A stretch of 27,490 nucleotides of DNA from positions 1 to 27,490 of IMG/VR virus record IMGVR_UViG_3300007519_000061; one strand, written 5' to 3'. Shown here piece by piece: positions 20,323 to 25,809 of this stretch (the stretch's first letter is position 1; each line of letters begins with the position of its first letter). The stretch comes from a virus. The notes under the pieces are model-generated. The model saw only the letters and a program-made list of their open reading frames with translations. It searched no databases and was not told the DNA's origin. The position numbers were made by a program, and so were the translations under genes.

Positions 20323-20364
20323 TTCCGTATATACACGGAAGCTGATTTCCGTATATGCATGGAA
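20323..20364. repeat. Two related 18-bp palindromes TTCC-N10-GGAA
   Basis: TTCCGTATATACACGGAA (20323-20340) has perfect 6-bp arms TTCCGT/ACGGAA; TTCCGTATATGCATGGAA (20347-20364) is a close copy with one mismatch in the arms. Both share TTTCCGTATAT, and they start 24 bases apart (just over two helix turns), typical of a dimer-binding operator pair. Confidence 0.75.
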
Positions 20365-20370
20365 CGTTTT

Positions 20371-20396
20371 GTACACACATCCATGTATGTGTGTAC
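20371..20396. repeat. Perfect 10-bp inverted repeat
   Basis: GTACACACAT (20371-20380) and ATGTGTGTAC (20387-20396) are exact inverse copies with the 6-base spacer CCATGT. No T-run follows on either strand. It is a candidate protein-binding site or cruciform next to the palindrome pair. Confidence 0.8.
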
Positions 20397-20491
20397 GTAC
20401 AGATTCGACCCTCGAGGATGCCAGCGCATACTATTTGCAAGCCACATCCGCGTGTTCGTGCCGATGCGGGGCTACCTGGAAGTGACTTAGG

Positions 20492-20497
20492 TAGACT
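20492..20497 (+). promoter_or_regulatory. -10 of the leaderless HNH gene
   Basis: TAGACT is followed by exactly six bases (GTAGGC) and the ATG at 20504. No ribosome site is present, so a leaderless message is likely. No good -35 is visible. Confidence 0.5.
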
Positions 20498-20503
20498 GTA
20501 GGC

Positions 20504-20845
20504 ATGGCAATCCCGAAGAAGATTCTGAAACAGGTTCAAGGGCGTGACCCTTACTGCTGGCATTGCGGGCGCGAGGATGACCTGGTGCCACACCACAGGA
20601 TCAACAGGGGCATGGGTGGGTCAAAGCTCCTGGACATTCCCCAGAACTTGATGATGGTGTGCGGGTTGTATAACGGGGCGATGGAGTCGGATTTCTTGGT
20701 GGCGCGTGATGCGCGTCACTGGGGTCACAAGCTCCCAATGTGGGAGTCACCCGAGCACCCTGTATTCGATTGTGTGGCGTTCAGGTGGTGGGTGTTGCTG
20801 CCTAACGGGTGGAAGATAATGGTGGCGGAACCTGTGCCATTCTGA
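20504..20845 (+). CDS. HNH endonuclease (replication region)
   Basis: In this 113-residue protein the zinc-binding pair CWHC (18-21) is followed by VPHHRINRGMGGS (catalytic His at about 30-31 with the usual GMGG turn) and DIPQNLMMVCGLYNGAMESD (Asn48, Cys53, Asn57). This is the compact phage HNH form with a trailing C-terminal domain (HWGHKLPMWESPEHPVFD). It may be a free-standing homing enzyme or a recombination nuclease. It differs from the HNH gene at the window ends. Confidence 0.85.
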   Translation: MAIPKKILKQVQGRDPYCWHCGREDDLVPHHRINRGMGGSKLLDIPQNLMMVCGLYNGAMESDFLVARDARHWGHKLPMWESPEHPVFDCVAFRWWVLLPNGWKIMVAEPVPF

Positions 20846-20886
20846 TTGTGCCAGTGGGTGTAGAGTGTTGCTATAACTGAATAAGA

Positions 20887-20967
20887 GATGGCCCCCCGCG
20901 AGGTGGAGTGCAGGAGGCCATCAGTAAACCGATGACATAACCATCGGCTAGTTACAAGTCTAGCCGG
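20887..20967 (+). promoter_or_regulatory. Cluster of three hairpins in the leader of the replication gene
   Basis: Hairpin 1: GATGGCC/GGCCATC (20887-20893, 20916-20922). Hairpin 2: CCGATG/CATCGG (20929-20934, 20942-20947). Hairpin 3: CGGCTAG/CTAGCCG (20945-20951, 20960-20966). Hairpins 2 and 3 share bases 20945-20947 and cannot form together fully. There is no T-run, so this is not a simple terminator; the leader may switch between folds, or bind a protein. A possible -10 TATAAC lies at 20872-20877. Confidence 0.55.
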
Positions 20968-20982
20968 TAGAAGGGCAAGACA

Positions 20983-21711
20983 GTGAACGACCAACTCGAC
21001 TCAGAGATCCGCTTCAGCATCATCCCTGAATGGCTCACCTATTCTGGCGTATCCGATAAGGCTGTCAGGCTTTACTCTGTGCTTGCTCGTTACGCAGATA
21101 ATCGAACCCATGAGGCGTTTCCCTCCCGTGAAACTTTGGCAGAGAAGATGGGTTGCTCAGCTAAGTCCATTGATAGGGCCAGTCAAGAGCTGATCGAAGT
21201 AGGCGCAATCACTAAACGGCAGCGCCACAACAGCTCGCTTGTTTACACATTGAGGGTGTCTAGGGGGGTAGACACCACTGTCCAGGGGGGCTCGACACCA
21301 CTGTCCAGGGGGGTAGACAAGGGTGTCCACCTAACTAGAACTACTGAACTAGAACCAGATAACTATATTGAAAAGAAATCCCAAAGAGCCACATCAATCC
21401 CTCACCCATACCGGCTGCCGATAGAAATCGCAGAGGTGTTGCAGGAGAAATACCCTTCACTTGACTTACCTGAGCAGAGGGATGCGTTCGTGGACTTCCA
21501 CACCGCTAAGGGATCCGTGTTCAAGGATTGGAATGCTGCTTTTAGGAACTGGTGTCGTAATGCGGTGAAGTTTGCGGAGCCTCGGACTGTGATTCATAAG
21601 CAAGCTTTGAAGCCTGCCGCTGAGTTGCCAGACGCGAGGGCGTGGGTAAAAAGTATGCACGATATTGGGGAGCATTGGGAGTGTAGGGCTGGGGAGTTTG
21701 GTTGTAAGTAG
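20983..21711 (+). CDS. Replication initiator-like protein (winged helix, DnaD/lambda O-like layout)
   Basis: The 242-residue protein starts with GTG. Residues about 15-90 form a winged helix (YSGVSDKAVRLYSVLARYADNRTHEAFPSRETLAEKMGCSAKSIDRASQELIEVGAITKRQR), as in phage replication proteins. Residues about 92-140 are a polar linker, encoded by the iteron DNA. Residues about 160-200 contain EQRDAFVDFHTAKGSVFKDWNAAFRNWCRNAVKF, a pattern seen in DnaT/DnaD-type helicase-loader domains. It probably opens the origin and recruits host helicase, since the phage encodes none. Confidence 0.7.
   Translation: MNDQLDSEIRFSIIPEWLTYSGVSDKAVRLYSVLARYADNRTHEAFPSRETLAEKMGCSAKSIDRASQELIEVGAITKRQRHNSSLVYTLRVSRGVDTTVQGGSTPLSRGVDKGVHLTRTTELEPDNYIEKKSQRATSIPHPYRLPIEIAEVLQEKYPSLDLPEQRDAFVDFHTAKGSVFKDWNAAFRNWCRNAVKFAEPRTVIHKQALKPAAELPDARAWVKSMHDIGEHWECRAGEFGCK
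21256..21327. repeat. Iteron-like array with GACA-N4-TGTC dyads inside the initiator gene
   Basis: The 20-mer GACACCACTGTCCAGGGGGG occurs exactly at 21271-21290 and 21294-21313. A third, diverged unit GACAAGGGTGTC lies at 21316-21327, and a partial one (GTGTCTAGGGGGG) at 21256-21268. Each of the three full units is a GACA/TGTC dyad; starts are 23 and 22 bases apart. Iterons within the initiator gene mark the origin in lambda-type phages. Confidence 0.7.
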
Positions 21712-21739
21712 TTGTGTTGGCTGAATAAGTGCGTATACT
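21712..21739 (+). promoter_or_regulatory. Promoter TTGTGT-N16-TATACT
   Basis: -35 TTGTGT (21712-21717) and -10 TATACT (21734-21739) lie directly after the initiator stop codon. The leader carries AAAGGAG before ATG 21771. It should drive the Cys-rich microproteins and the genes after them. Confidence 0.65.
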
Positions 21740-21770
21740 GGTAAGCACAAGCCAAACGAAAGGAGAAACA

Positions 21771-21881
21771 ATGTCTACGTGCGAAATTGCAGAAGTTAGC
21801 ACCTGTGAAACCGACACACGCAACATATCGGGTATGACCGTCTGTGAGCCCTGCTATGCATGGCTCAACAACGTAGCCTAA
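21771..21881 (+). CDS. 36-residue Cys-rich microprotein
   Basis: The sequence has Cys4, Cys12, Cys25 and Cys28 (CEPC), enough for one zinc site, with NISGMTVCEPCYAWLNNVA at the end, a pattern seen in host zinc-ribbon proteins. It has a promoter and a strong ribosome site of its own. Its function is unknown; small zinc peptides expressed early are candidates for host take-over factors. Confidence 0.6.
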   Translation: MSTCEIAEVSTCETDTRNISGMTVCEPCYAWLNNVA

Positions 21882-21933
21882 CTAAAGAAGGCGGGCTGGG
21901 AGTAATCCCACCCTTTAGGAAAGGGAAATCAAA

Positions 21934-22059
21934 ATGACTACAACACTAAACACCAAGACACTCTATGTAGGCGAAGAGCAGGGTGAGGTTCTCTGCATCA
22001 AGTGTGCAGGTGTCCTCGCTAATCGAAACCATCCAGGCAATCAGCACGATGCTGGCTGA
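21934..22059 (+). CDS. 41-residue CxxC microprotein
   Basis: The peptide MTTTLNTKTLYVGEEQGEVL is followed by CIKC and two His residues (NHPGNQHDAG), a possible Cys2His2 zinc site. GGAAAGGG lies before the ATG. It is the second small zinc-type protein in a row; both lie behind the TATACT promoter. Confidence 0.55.
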   Translation: MTTTLNTKTLYVGEEQGEVLCIKCAGVLANRNHPGNQHDAG

Positions 22060-22065
22060 CAACAG

Positions 22066-22677
22066 ATGAATCTCGGAAAGTTTGACTGTGCTACAGGGAC
22101 GACAAACACCCTATATACAAAAGACGACCTCACCGTGAGGACAGCAACCGAAGCTGACCGAAACTTTATCGACAAGATGCAGAAAGAAAACTCCTACGCG
22201 GTCGGGTTTATCCAAGCGACAGTCTGGGATAAGTATGTGTTCGGGGGGGAACGTAACTTTGTGGTTTTCATTTGTGAGAAGAATGGGGACATGGTGGGTT
22301 ATGTTCTTTTGACTCCTGGCCGGAAGGCTTACAGTTATGCAAAAGTGCAGCAGATTGCGGTGAGGGAGGATGCCCGCCGCCTGGATTATGGGTCGGCGTT
22401 GGTGGCTGTGGTACGCGACTTTTGCAATACGTTTGACAGGATTGGGGTCACGTTGCGGTGCCGGGTGGACTTGGAGAGTAACCACTTTTGGAGGTCGTTG
22501 GGTTTTGTAATGTATGGGGTTTGGGAGAAGGGCAAGATAAACCATGTTGGGTTTAAAGCTTCCGCTGACATTAATTTGTGGAGTATTGACTTGAATAGTA
22601 AGTTGCTGAGTTTGTTCGAGATGGGCGAGGCTGAGAGTGGTTTGTGGGTTGTTAGTGGCAAGACAATGTATTTGTGA
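22066..22677 (+). CDS. GNAT N-acetyltransferase
   Basis: In this 203-residue protein, TVRTATEADRNFIDKMQKEN starts the fold; motif A is KVQQIAVREDARRLDYGSALVAVVRDFC (about 90-117) with R-R-L-D-Y-G-S at the acetyl-CoA loop; NHFWRSLGFVMYG (about 142-154) is motif B. It transfers an acetyl group to an unknown substrate (host or phage protein, or a small molecule). It follows the Cys-rich microproteins. Confidence 0.8.
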   Translation: MNLGKFDCATGTTNTLYTKDDLTVRTATEADRNFIDKMQKENSYAVGFIQATVWDKYVFGGERNFVVFICEKNGDMVGYVLLTPGRKAYSYAKVQQIAVREDARRLDYGSALVAVVRDFCNTFDRIGVTLRCRVDLESNHFWRSLGFVMYGVWEKGKINHVGFKASADINLWSIDLNSKLLSLFEMGEAESGLWVVSGKTMYL

Positions 22678-22686
22678 GGGGAAGTT

Positions 22687-22863
22687 ATGATTGATTATGC
22701 GCGGGAGTATGGGATTGATGTTGAGCGTTTGCGGTTGGAGCATCCTGTCCATCCTCGGCAGATAAGGTTACGCCGTAAGGATGAGTTGAGGGCTTGCGGT
22801 AATGGGGTTGTCCCTCAGCAGGCTGAGTTGGCGTTACGGTTTCTACTGGAGGGGAAGAAGTGA
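22687..22863 (+). CDS. Fragment resembling the C-terminus of a cytosine DNA methyltransferase
   Basis: This 58-residue ORF ends ELRACGNGVVPQQAELALRFLLEGKK. The GN-[AG]-VVP-Q-A----L pattern is the last conserved motif (X) of many phage and bacterial C5 methyltransferases. The catalytic PCQ and ENV motifs are absent here and upstream. It is probably the remnant of a lost methyltransferase, though the intact reading frame and start could mean reuse as a small protein. Confidence 0.5.
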   Translation: MIDYAREYGIDVERLRLEHPVHPRQIRLRRKDELRACGNGVVPQQAELALRFLLEGKK

Positions 22864-22931
22864 TGGAGCCTGTGATTGAGGGCAGGTTGCGTTGGGCTAT
22901 TGAGAATATAGACAAGGGGACACTGTTTTGA
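22863..22931 (+). CDS. 22-residue peptide with WAIE...GTLF ending
   Basis: The ATG overlaps the preceding stop (TGATG). The peptide ends RWAIENIDKGTLF. A second small ORF at 23733 ends SWAIEQEGETDGTLF. The shared start and end of this motif, at the same place before the stop, suggests a real microprotein family. Its function is unknown. Confidence 0.4.
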   Translation: MEPVIEGRLRWAIENIDKGTLF

Positions 22932-22940
22932 TTCCTGGGG

Positions 22941-22970
22941 TTGGCTCCCTAGTGTCTAGTGGTATACAGT
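22941..22970 (+). promoter_or_regulatory. Promoter before the RNA ligase gene
   Basis: -35 TTGGCT (22941-22946), 18 bases, -10 TACAGT (22965-22970), then exactly six bases to the ATG at 22977. This is the best complete promoter among the leaderless starts. Confidence 0.5.
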
Positions 22971-22976
22971 GGGGTT

Positions 22977-23567
22977 ATGTGCAACACAAAAGAAGGGGAA
23001 ATGATGAAAAAAATACCAACACTGTTTGTGCGTGACCTGGAAGATAGGGCGCATGTTACTGATGAGGTCACGCCGGGGTGCGAGTGGGTGTTAGCTGGTG
23101 AGGGTGTGGCGACCCGGAAGTATGATGGCACTTGCATGATGCTCGATAACAATGGTGAGTGGTGGGCTCGCCGCGAGGTTAAGCCGGGCAAAGCTGCACC
23201 CGAGAATTATCTGGTCGATAACGTGGATGAGGTGACGGGCAAGACTCAGGGCTGGGAGCCTGTGGGGCAGAGTCCCTTTGCAAAGTTTCACGCCGAGGCG
23301 ACAGCCGGTTGGTTTGGCTGGAAAGCTGGGACTTACGAACTGGTTGGGCCAAAAGTCCAGGGCAATCCCGAAAAAGTAAAGGCTCACGAACTTATCTTGC
23401 ACGATGCTGCGGAAGTTTTGCAGATTGCGTCTTATGAGATTGGGTTTATCAAAATGTTTGTTTCCAACTTGAGCAAGAATGGCTGGGAAGGCATTGTGTG
23501 GCATCATCCTGATGGCCGTATGACGAAACTGAAGGCGCGAGACCTGAAAGGGGGACACAATGAGTGA
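22977..23567 (+). CDS. RNA ligase (nucleotidyltransferase superfamily)
   Basis: The 196-residue protein is a compact ligase of the DUF5565-like RNA ligase kind. Motif I is TRKYDGT with Lys48 as the AMP-accepting residue; GTYELVGPKVQGNPE (about 118-132) fits motif III; WEGIVWHH (about 170-177) fits motif IV; KLKARDL (184-190) fits motif V. It joins or repairs RNA ends, probably nicked tRNAs or other structured RNAs. Possible starts are ATG 22977 (leaderless promoter) and ATG 23001/23004 behind GAAGGGG. No partner kinase-phosphatase is seen. Confidence 0.8.
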   Translation: MCNTKEGEMMKKIPTLFVRDLEDRAHVTDEVTPGCEWVLAGEGVATRKYDGTCMMLDNNGEWWARREVKPGKAAPENYLVDNVDEVTGKTQGWEPVGQSPFAKFHAEATAGWFGWKAGTYELVGPKVQGNPEKVKAHELILHDAAEVLQIASYEIGFIKMFVSNLSKNGWEGIVWHHPDGRMTKLKARDLKGGHNE

Positions 23568-23742
23568 GGAACTGACAAGAGAGCAAATCCGTGACATGGT
23601 CATTGAACATGCCAGGCAGGTTTCTATTGGGGGCGAGACGGGGAAGTTCGGGGCAGCCTTGTTCGATAGGTGGCTTGAGTCGGTAAAGCAAGAAGCTTAT
23701 GACAAGGGTCTTTCTGAGATTGCGGGGACACAATGAGTGAGG
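23551..23742 (+). repeat. 19-bp direct repeat covering two translation starts
   Basis: GGGGACACAATGAGTGAGG occurs at 23551-23569 and 23724-23742. Both copies include the ribosome site and the first codons (MSE) of adjacent ORFs. This points to a recent duplication or to modular gene insertion at this sequence. Confidence 0.8.
23560..23736 (+). CDS. Hypothetical protein, 58 residues
   Basis: The start region GGGGACACAATGAGTGAGG is shared exactly with the next small ORF. The protein is helical: LTREQIRDMVIEHARQVSIGGETGKFGAALFDRWLESVKQEAYDKG. It overlaps the RNA ligase stop by 8 bases. Function unknown. Confidence 0.5.
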   Translation: MSEELTREQIRDMVIEHARQVSIGGETGKFGAALFDRWLESVKQEAYDKGLSEIAGTQ

Positions 23743-23792
23743 TTAGTTGGGCTATCGAGCAGGAGGGGGAAACCGATGGAACACTTTTCTGA
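23733..23792 (+). CDS. 19-residue peptide with WAIE...GTLF ending
   Basis: MSEVSWAIEQEGETDGTLF starts within the second copy of the 19-bp repeat and overlaps the start of the next gene. Together with the 22863 ORF it forms a pair of related microproteins. The DNA between also contains the ribosome site of the next gene, which weakens the case for selection on the peptide. Confidence 0.35.
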   Translation: MSEVSWAIEQEGETDGTLF

Positions 23793-24048
23793 AGTGAACT
23801 GGGGTGATGAGCTTGGCATTGACCTGGCGAAGCTTGAGCAGGAACGCTTCGGCTCTTTTTCCCACTGGGTGATGCTGTCCGAGCATAATTTGCGGGTCAA
23901 AAAGTATCACGCAGATCTGGAACGGCAAGAAAAAGAGGAGGCTCTCTGGGCTCGGGTTGCCGCTTTGAGAAACGCGGAGGACTATACTTTTTCAGATGAG
24001 ATGGTTCAGATGGCGATCGAGTCGCTGAATGCCGGGGGTTCAATGTGA
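23776..24048 (+). CDS. Hypothetical protein, 90 residues
   Basis: GGAGGGGG precedes ATG 23776, which I prefer to an upstream in-frame codon at 23737. It is acidic and helical: EVNWGDELGIDLAKLEQERFGSFSHWVMLSEHNLRVKKYHADLERQEKEEALWARVAALRNAEDYTFSDEMVQMAIESL. No family is recognised. It overlaps the zinc-ribbon gene by 20 bases. Confidence 0.55.
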   Translation: MEHFSEVNWGDELGIDLAKLEQERFGSFSHWVMLSEHNLRVKKYHADLERQEKEEALWARVAALRNAEDYTFSDEMVQMAIESLNAGGSM

Positions 24049-24298
24049 GCGCTGTGGTATTGAGTGGCAGGTTAACAGCGTCAGGAAAAAAGTGGTTTTT
24101 TGTGCTTCCTGCCGTGCTGGAAAAGTTCAGACCGTCCATTCTGCCGAGGGCAAGTGCTTGCCTTGGCACGGATTTTTTGCCGCAGACGATGTCACTCCGG
24201 TCGATGACAATGGGGAGCCTGTTTTCCCCGGTGTCAGGGGTTGCGGTAATACTGACTGTTGTAATCACAAGCACATTATCGGGTACGAGAAAGGGTAA
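24029..24298 (+). CDS. Zinc-ribbon protein
   Basis: The 89-residue protein has CERC (6-9) and CASC (25-28), forming a four-Cys zinc ribbon, then a second region EGKCLPWHG and RGCGNTDCCNHKHIIG with Cys and His ligands, like the nucleic-acid-binding ends of phage HNH-type proteins. An alternative frame in the same stretch has no such motifs, so this frame is preferred. A DNA-binding role is likely. Confidence 0.65.
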   Translation: MPGVQCERCGIEWQVNSVRKKVVFCASCRAGKVQTVHSAEGKCLPWHGFFAADDVTPVDDNGEPVFPGVRGCGNTDCCNHKHIIGYEKG

Positions 24299-24688
24299 AT
24301 GATGATTCAGAATAAAGCCGAGGTCACTGTGACGGGCTGGCTAAATGACGTTAAGGACTTCGACTGGGGGCGTGCTCTTAAGGTCGCGGTTGATGTGCGG
24401 AAGAAGAACCACCAGGACGAGTGGGAAACGGTCGACAAAACTGTTTACGATGTAACCACCGATGACAAGTCTGGGAACTTTGACGGCGTTAAGCAGGTGA
24501 CGGTCACCGGCCGGATCACTGGCACTAATGTTTTCCAGAAGCGTGACGGCTCCTCGGGGTTCAGCGTCAAAGTGCGGGCGGAGAACATTGTGGCTGCCGA
24601 TGACCAGAAGACTGGCCACGCTGCTGTTAATGATGTCTGGCCTACTGTAATTCCTGGTCAGGGTATTTCTGAGAGCGCACCGTTCTAG
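24299..24688 (+). CDS. Single-stranded DNA-binding protein-like (OB fold)
   Basis: The 129-residue protein has alternating strands: AEVTVTGWLNDVKDFDWGRALKVAVDVRKKN, then KQVTVTGRITGTNVFQKRDGSSGFSVKVRAENIVAAD, fitting an OB fold, with a flexible C-terminus ending SESAPF, close to the acidic-Pro-Phe tip of SSB that binds partner proteins. It overlaps neighbours tightly and precedes RusA, consistent with a replication-recombination role. Confidence 0.65.
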   Translation: MMIQNKAEVTVTGWLNDVKDFDWGRALKVAVDVRKKNHQDEWETVDKTVYDVTTDDKSGNFDGVKQVTVTGRITGTNVFQKRDGSSGFSVKVRAENIVAADDQKTGHAAVNDVWPTVIPGQGISESAPF

Positions 24689-24873
24689 TGGAGAACTTCG
24701 GGAGGGTCCTCGCTTTTGCGATGGGCGTTAATTACATGCTTTTGGCGTATCAGGTCCCGGTGAACGTGACGAGCGTGCTCGGGTGGGTTTTTGGCTCGCT
24801 GCTCTCTTTGGCGGTTCTTACTTCCTTCGTCAAGCCGAAGCGGTACCCTGGTAAACGTGGAGATAACGTTTGA
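24688..24873 (+). CDS. Small two-span membrane protein
   Basis: The 61-residue protein starts with GTG overlapping the SSB stop. Hydrophobic spans lie at about 5-22 (RVLAFAMGVNYMLLAYQV) and 27-46 (VTSVLGWVFGSLLSLAVLTSF), followed by a basic tail (KPKRYPGKRGD). Function unknown. The RusA gene starts within its last codons. Confidence 0.55.
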   Translation: MENFGRVLAFAMGVNYMLLAYQVPVNVTSVLGWVFGSLLSLAVLTSFVKPKRYPGKRGDNV

Positions 24874-25312
24874 TGTTTTAGGGCGGCCTGCTCCACAGGG
24901 GTCTAAGAAAAGCATCGGTAATAACCGCTTTGTAGAGTCCTCCAAATATCTCCCCGCATGGCGTAAAGCTGTCAGGGTTGCTGCGGAGCACGCTGTCGCT
25001 TCAGAGGGGTGGCAGCGTGTTTCTGGCCCTGTGGAGCTCGAGGTGATGTTTTATCTTGAGCGCCCTTCCTCGGTTTCGGTCACGAAAAGGCCGCAGCCAA
25101 TCGTCCCACCGGATGTGGACAAGCTGCTCCGCGGTGTTGGTGATGCTCTGACGGGTGTTGTCTACGATGACGATTCGCAGGTAATTCGGGTTTTGGCTTG
25201 GAAGGTGTACGCGGATACTCGGGAGCCGGGCTGTTTTATCCGCGTGAACGAATTATCACAGTTCGAGAACGGGGTGTTTCAATCCTTCGACTTTCTTGAC
25301 TTGCCGGTTTAG
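24857..25312 (+). CDS. RusA-like Holliday junction resolvase
   Basis: In the 151-residue protein, the start VEITFDVLGRPAPQGSKKSIG is typical of RusA. The catalytic region IVPPDVDKLLRGVGDALTGVVYDDDSQVI (about 82-110) provides Asp86, Asp88, Asp96 and the Asp104-106 cluster. It resolves branched DNA before packaging. I chose GTG 24857 since homology-like sequence begins there; upstream in-frame residues lie in the previous gene. Confidence 0.85.
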   Translation: MEITFDVLGRPAPQGSKKSIGNNRFVESSKYLPAWRKAVRVAAEHAVASEGWQRVSGPVELEVMFYLERPSSVSVTKRPQPIVPPDVDKLLRGVGDALTGVVYDDDSQVIRVLAWKVYADTREPGCFIRVNELSQFENGVFQSFDFLDLPV

Positions 25313-25343
25313 GCTGGTATCACCTACAAGAAAGGGATCCGTA

Positions 25344-25586
25344 ATGTACGAATCGAACACGGCGCTTCAGCAACAAGCCAGCAAGATGACAAATGAAATC
25401 TTCGAGCCTTATTCGACGGCAGCGGCTTTGTTGCGGGATGAGAACTTGGTCTGGGGTAAGGACTTCAACACTATTCGTGGTGCTCTCGCTTCTGTGATGC
25501 ACGAGTGCGCAAGCGCTAAGAATCTAAACCCGTGGCTGCTCGAGGTCGCTTATCGGCTGATTGACACCACCCGGCAGAATGCTTGA
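25344..25586 (+). CDS. Hypothetical protein, 80 residues
   Basis: AAAGGGA precedes ATG 25344. The sequence is helical, with QQQASKMTNEIFEPYSTAAALLRDENLVWGKDFNTIRGALASVMHECASAKNLNPWLLEVAYRLIDTTRQ. No family is recognised. It overlaps the next gene by 8 bases. Confidence 0.5.
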   Translation: MYESNTALQQQASKMTNEIFEPYSTAAALLRDENLVWGKDFNTIRGALASVMHECASAKNLNPWLLEVAYRLIDTTRQNA

Positions 25587-25800
25587 GGGCTTACAACCGC
25601 GCACTGTGCTGAGGCCGTGCGCTGTGAGGACAATCCTTGAGGGGCTGTCCGAATCGGACCAGGAAATCTTGCGGGCGGCTCTTGCTGACGTGGATGTTTG
25701 GTCTAATAACGGGCTGGCGACTTCGTTGAGCGAGCGTGGGCTTGTAATCAGCGACGGGCCAATCCGTAAACATCGCGCCAACCGTTGCACGTGTCGATAA
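25579..25800 (+). CDS. HTH protein ending in HRxxxCxC
   Basis: The 73-residue protein has LSESDQEILRAALADVDVWSNNGLATSLSERGLVISDGPIRKHRANRCTC, in which LATSL...GLVISDGPIRKHR is a helix-turn-helix and the end CTC is a known feature of a small actinophage family located beside the metallophosphoesterase. ATG 25579 is the first codon fitting this; it overlaps the previous stop. Confidence 0.65.
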   Translation: MLEGLQPRTVLRPCAVRTILEGLSESDQEILRAALADVDVWSNNGLATSLSERGLVISDGPIRKHRANRCTCR

Positions 25801-25809
25801 GGTGGACTT

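Larger units (their letters stand above)
20256..20503. promoter_or_regulatory. Palindrome-rich non-coding region, candidate operator or origin
   Basis: This is the largest gene-free gap apart from the capsid leader region. It contains a TTGACA (20311-20316), two 18-bp imperfect palindromes 24 bases apart starting at 20323 and 20347, a perfect 10-bp inverted repeat (20371-20396), and the -10 TAGACT of the HNH gene. The middle part is AT-rich compared with its surroundings. It could bind a regulator, or open as a replication origin. Confidence 0.55.

Noticed and set aside
20311-20335. Consensus promoter TTGACA with TATATA/TATACA
   Set aside because: The spacing of 11 to 13 bases is too short for a normal sigma-70 promoter; I treat the stretch as part of the palindrome region.
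22018-22059. CRISPR arrays or insertion sequences anywhere in the window
   Set aside because: I looked for regular direct repeats with spacers and for transposase genes or terminal inverted repeats and found none; this position is only a representative checked gap.
24045-24302. Alternative plus-strand frame in the zinc-ribbon gene
   Set aside because: The other frame has CERC, CASC and CGNTDCCNHKH motifs and better overlap with neighbours; this frame shows none.
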